A DNA stretch of 7,349 nucleotides, taken from assembly GCF_035294505.1 (NCBI RefSeq), contig NZ_DATGKU010000108.1, forward strand, positions 1 through 7,349, written 5' to 3'. Both the position numbers and the translations under genes were made by a program. Below, piece by piece: positions 4,393-7,349 of this stretch. Positions within the stretch are counted from its first letter, which is position 1; each line of letters starts with the position of its first letter. Origin of the DNA: Chthonomonas sp035294505. GTDB lineage: Bacteria > Armatimonadota > Chthonomonadetes > Chthonomonadales > Chthonomonadaceae. The notes beneath the pieces are model-generated. The model did no database searches, was not told where the DNA came from, and worked only from the letters and a program-made list of their open reading frames with translations.

Positions 4393-7349
4393 TCAAGGGC
4401 GAATACCTCGCATGAAGGCATAGGGGGCGACCCAGCGGGTTTGATAGGTAAGCCAGTCTTGGCGATGCTTTTGGTAAACAGGGTCGTCTTCGAGAGAGCC
4501 GGGCGGTCGGTTGTAGTTGGGGTTGGCATGAGAGGGTAGAGGCAAAACCGTCTTTGAAAAGGCCGTGTTGTAGTTGCCGTCTTTTTCCCATCCATCGCCG
4601 ATCATGATGAAATCACGAGTCCAGCCGGCTGGGGGAGGCGGCAGTGCGCGGAAGGTTAGCTGCAGTTCGTCGCCGGCATTCATAATCACATATCTATCGT
4701 CTATGTGGGTTAGCAGCGGACGAACATCGCCGTAACGGGTGTAGTAGCCGATCAGGTCGCGCCATTTCTCCACCTTGGTGGCGACTTGGTAAGAGACGGG
4801 AAGTTCTGGAGAGAAGGCGTCTTTGGCACGAATATCGGAGAAGCCTCGATAGCGCAAAACAGCTGTGTGAACCGGCAACAGCCGAATGTGGAGGGGTGTT
4901 TTCGGCAGACCAACAGCCCAACGAATGGCATCCCAATAGATTTCGAGGTTCGTTCTTAGGCGAATCCGTCGGGGAGCACCGGGGCGGAACACCCCATCTA
5001 AATTGATCAGGATGGTTTTGAGCTTGCCTTCTGGAAACCCCAAATTCTTACGAACCTCGATCCATCGGCCTTTTGCGTCCGGCACCCAAAGCGAAAGGCT
5101 TTGCGGTTTGGGGTAATGGCTGTGACTGATGGCCACGTTGATGGAGCTATCTGTTGGGTGAATCCAGCCTTGGCAGACCAGCCACAGGGGGCCCGGATAC
5201 GGTGCATTGCTCAGGTCAAGCTCAACCCAATGGTCGCGGGTAACACCCTGGAATCGCCCTAGACCAAATCCACCGAGATAGCGCCCGTCACGTGCAGCAA
5301 GAATGGCCGATACATCGTGCCCTTGATCATCTTTTGCCCAGGCTACCGGATGGAGGGGGCCGGTTACGATCAGTTTATGCGGAGGGGGCGGCATGGCAAA
5401 GCGCTCGTCCGTCCAGACCTCTGTACCTTTAGGATGGTCTACGACCATGAGGGCCACATAGTCAAAGAAGTGAGTTTCCCAAAGTTCGGCGGTGATGCGT
5501 ACATCGTAGAGGCCATCTCGTGGCACAAGTTGGTCTCCTCGCATCTTCACCCAGTCGGTGGTTTGCGGGGTACCTGCCGTCTCTTGGGCATCTATGCGCA
5601 GGCCCAGCGGCGAGCTCCAGAGAAAGTCGGTAACAAAGGCAAACTCCTTTCCGTTCCACGCCCACAGGAAGGGGCAAGAGCCGGTAAGGCGGTGAGGGGC
5701 GGGCACGGAGGCATCGGGTTTGAGGGTATCGAGGAACTCGGCGCTGGAGTCGCCGTTGGGCCAAACCGTGCGCAGAACATCCACGTGAGGGTAGGTGCCC
5801 AAGCCAAAGTGAACGACCGGTGCCAGAATAGGCTGCTTTTCATAGAGGAGACCGGCGCGCATCTCCATAGTGCCCCCAATAGCGAAGGAGTTGATGCGCG
5901 CGTTTCCGGTGGAGGTGGTATGCGAGCGGAACTCGGTGGGGTCGGGCGCAGGGCGCAGCTCCTGCCAATGGTAGGCTTTAGGCGAATGGGCAAGCAACTC
6001 CACCGGTTTTCCTTGGGCATCGGTGCCGACGAGGTCGAGCAGGCCGTTGTTGGTAAGGTCTTCTAAGGTGGTGACGGCATAAGGAAGCGTGAGATAGGGC
6101 TTATAGTGCCAGTGTTCATCGCAAAGCCAAATCTGTGTGGTGTGCCCATCGGAGGCCACAATATCCTCGCCGCCGTTATTATCCAAATCGCCCATCAACA
6201 GGGTCGCTTTCCCCGGCATCAGATCGTGGGGGGCGTTAGGCCAGGTGGTGAGGGGAGCGCTTTTCCATGAGGTGCTCTCCGCGTCCCAAAAGATGCGCAG
6301 AACGGTCCCTGTTGTTGTCAAAGCTAAAAGGTCTATCTCCCCGTTTGGGTTCGCATCGCCCACCGCTAGGGCGGCCAATTTGCCCGTTACGGCCGGCCCT
6401 TTTTCCGGTTGAAACAGGCCGGAACGCAGGTTTGCATACAGGTGGAGATGGCCATGTGCGTCCAAGAAGCAGGGGGTGGGGTTGCCGCTATCATCGAGGT
6501 CAGCCCAGGCAAAAGCGCGGGCATCGGTTAGCTCGGCAAAGGGATAGAGGGGGGTGAACGTACCGTCCCCGTTGTTGCGCAGCTCTATCGGCTTTCCATG
6601 AAGGGGGGCGAGGATGATATCCATGTTGCCATCCGCATCCAGGTCGGCTTGCCATGCGGCTACATAGGGGGTGGTAAGGAGAGTGGCGGGCAGATGTGTT
6701 TGAGCGGTGACATCCTGAAAAGTCTGCCGAGGGGTCTGTATGTAGAGACGAAAGCCACCGGCGCCCGCAAGGGCAAAATCCATTCTGGCGTCGTAGTTAA
6801 CATCGAGAGGAAGAATGCCTTCCGGTGCGGGCGGAACGGCGGCAGAACCACCCGGAAAAGCAAGACGTTGCCCGTTTCCAAGCCAAACGGTTTTGGCATC
6901 GGCCACATAGAGCAGGGGGGCGCCGCTGCTATCCAGCCAGGTAGCACCCGCAACAACAGCATGGTTTAGAGGGGCAGGGATAGGTTGGGGGCTATAGGAG
7001 AGCTGAAGATCGGGTGGGGCCGGGGTAGAGGGCGGGTTGGGAAGCTTCAAAAAGTGCAAAATCGGCTCGCCTATCTGGTTAGCGCTGCCTGCTAGCGCCA
7101 AGCGGCTTTGAAAGTAGGTGCCGGTGAGAGTGAGGCTGTTTTCCAGAAAGCGAGAGAGGAGAGCGGCTTGGCGGATATTGTTGGCCTGAACGGCCGCCTT
7201 AAGCTGTTCAAAAAGCGACAAGGCCTCCTTTGGAAAGGTGGTGGTTCTTGCCTGCAGCATGGCGAGCGCCTGCTTAAGGGTGGCAACATCTCCTTGACGT
7301 GCGGCCACCTGCAGAAGTTGCAACTGGGCGAAAAGGTTATCGGGGCGTT
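4393..7349 (-). CDS. Large FG-GAP/VCBS propeller protein with ASPIC/UnbV domain, N-terminus cut
   Basis: The frame stays open to the right edge, so the true start is outside. About 984 residues are visible, ending in TGA at 4393-4395. The N-terminal stretch (about 7347-7080) is alpha-helical and TPR-like. A Pro-rich linker follows. At about 6960-5960 lie FG-GAP/VCBS repeats with Asp/Asn calcium-type loops, such as ADLDADGNMDI, GDANPNGEIDLL, GDLDNNGGEDIV and EDLTNNGLLDLV, probably one beta-propeller. At about 5915-5720 is an ASPIC/UnbV domain (NSFAIGG, HFGLG, VWPNGD). From about 5680 to the end is a long module (CPFLWAWNGKEFAFVTDFLW, RDGLYDVRITAELWET, YTRYGDVRPLL, GWTRDFIMIGDGW). From memory, this module accompanies ASPIC/UnbV in giant secreted proteins of Acidobacteriota-like genomes. 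Function is unknown. Extracytoplasmic location is inferred from the domains, since the signal peptide would lie outside the window. It is separated from the copper-type cluster by the repeat mosaic. Confidence 0.92.
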   Translation of the reverse strand, partial: RPDNLFAQLQLLQVAARQGDVATLKQALAMLQARTTTFPKEALSLFEQLKAAVQANNIRQAALLSRFLENSLTLTGTYFQSRLALAGSANQIGEPILHFLKLPNPPSTPAPPDLQLSYSPQPIPAPLNHAVVAGATWLDSSGAPLLYVADAKTVWLGNGQRLAFPGGSAAVPPAPEGILPLDVNYDARMDFALAGAGGFRLYIQTPRQTFQDVTAQTHLPATLLTTPYVAAWQADLDADGNMDIILAPLHGKPIELRNNGDGTFTPLYPFAELTDARAFAWADLDDSGNPTPCFLDAHGHLHLYANLRSGLFQPEKGPAVTGKLAALAVGDANPNGEIDLLALTTTGTVLRIFWDAESTSWKSAPLTTWPNAPHDLMPGKATLLMGDLDNNGGEDIVASDGHTTQIWLCDEHWHYKPYLTLPYAVTTLEDLTNNGLLDLVGTDAQGKPVELLAHSPKAYHWQELRPAPDPTEFRSHTTSTGNARINSFAIGGTMEMRAGLLYEKQPILAPVVHFGLGTYPHVDVLRTVWPNGDSSAEFLDTLKPDASVPAPHRLTGSCPFLWAWNGKEFAFVTDFLWSSPLGLRIDAQETAGTPQTTDWVKMRGDQLVPRDGLYDVRITAELWETHFFDYVALMVVDHPKGTEVWTDERFAMPPPPHKLIVTGPLHPVAWAKDDQGHDVSAILAARDGRYLGGFGLGRFQGVTRDHWVELDLSNAPYPGPLWLVCQGWIHPTDSSINVAISHSHYPKPQSLSLWVPDAKGRWIEVRKNLGFPEGKLKTILINLDGVFRPGAPRRIRLRTNLEIYWDAIRWAVGLPKTPLHIRLLPVHTAVLRYRGFSDIRAKDAFSPELPVSYQVATKVEKWRDLIGYYTRYGDVRPLLTHIDDRYVIMNAGDELQLTFRALPPPPAGWTRDFIMIGDGWEKDGNYNTAFSKTVLPLPSHANPNYNRPPGSLEDDPVYQKHRQDWLTYQTRWVAPYAFMRGIRP

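Noticed and set aside
3169..4423. Several 60-120 codon open frames on both strands
   Set aside because: They are made of repeat-derived sequence, share translated fragments because the DNA repeats, and lack starts with ribosome-binding sites.
5317..6066. 249-codon plus-strand open frame
   Set aside because: It lies wholly antisense to the FG-GAP/ASPIC gene, whose frame shows clear domain motifs. The plus-strand translation has no domain character and is a GC-driven shadow.

Overview
The window reads as chromosomal DNA from a Gram-negative-type (two-membrane) bacterium with moderately high GC. Evidence for the cell type is a Tat-exported periplasmic copper enzyme next to a secreted beta-barrel-like protein. 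Taxonomy cannot be fixed from this stretch. The gene style (FG-GAP/ASPIC-UnbV giants, GC-rich intergenic palindromes) would fit Armatimonadota, Acidobacteriota or similar phyla, but that is a guess.

All four supportable genes lie on the minus strand, so the window is best read from right to left. At the right edge (4393-7349) is the 3' part of a very large secreted-type protein: an alpha-helical N-terminal stretch, an FG-GAP/VCBS beta-propeller, an ASPIC/UnbV domain and a long conserved C-terminal module. Its start lies outside the window. Downstream of it, about 3240-4285 is a non-coding mosaic of palindromic repeats. It holds short hairpins ending in TGACAG, GC-rich hairpins, and a larger block present in three copies.

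Left of the mosaic, a plausible promoter (3029-3056) points into a three-gene cluster. The first gene is a small secreted Cys/His-rich protein (2612-3004). The second is a Tat-exported two-domain multicopper oxidase whose type 1 copper site is in domain 1 and whose domain 2 has HDH in place of HCH (1228-2463). The third is a signal-peptide-bearing, probably outer-membrane beta-barrel protein that runs off the left edge (1-1206). The last two are 21 bp apart and surely co-transcribed; the first is 148 bp upstream of the oxidase. Together they look like an envelope copper-handling cassette: a Cys/His-rich metal-binding candidate, a periplasmic copper oxidase with a Met-rich insert, and an outer-membrane partner. 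That joint role is inferred from context and motifs.

No RNA genes, CRISPR arrays, transposases or convincing intrinsic terminators were seen.
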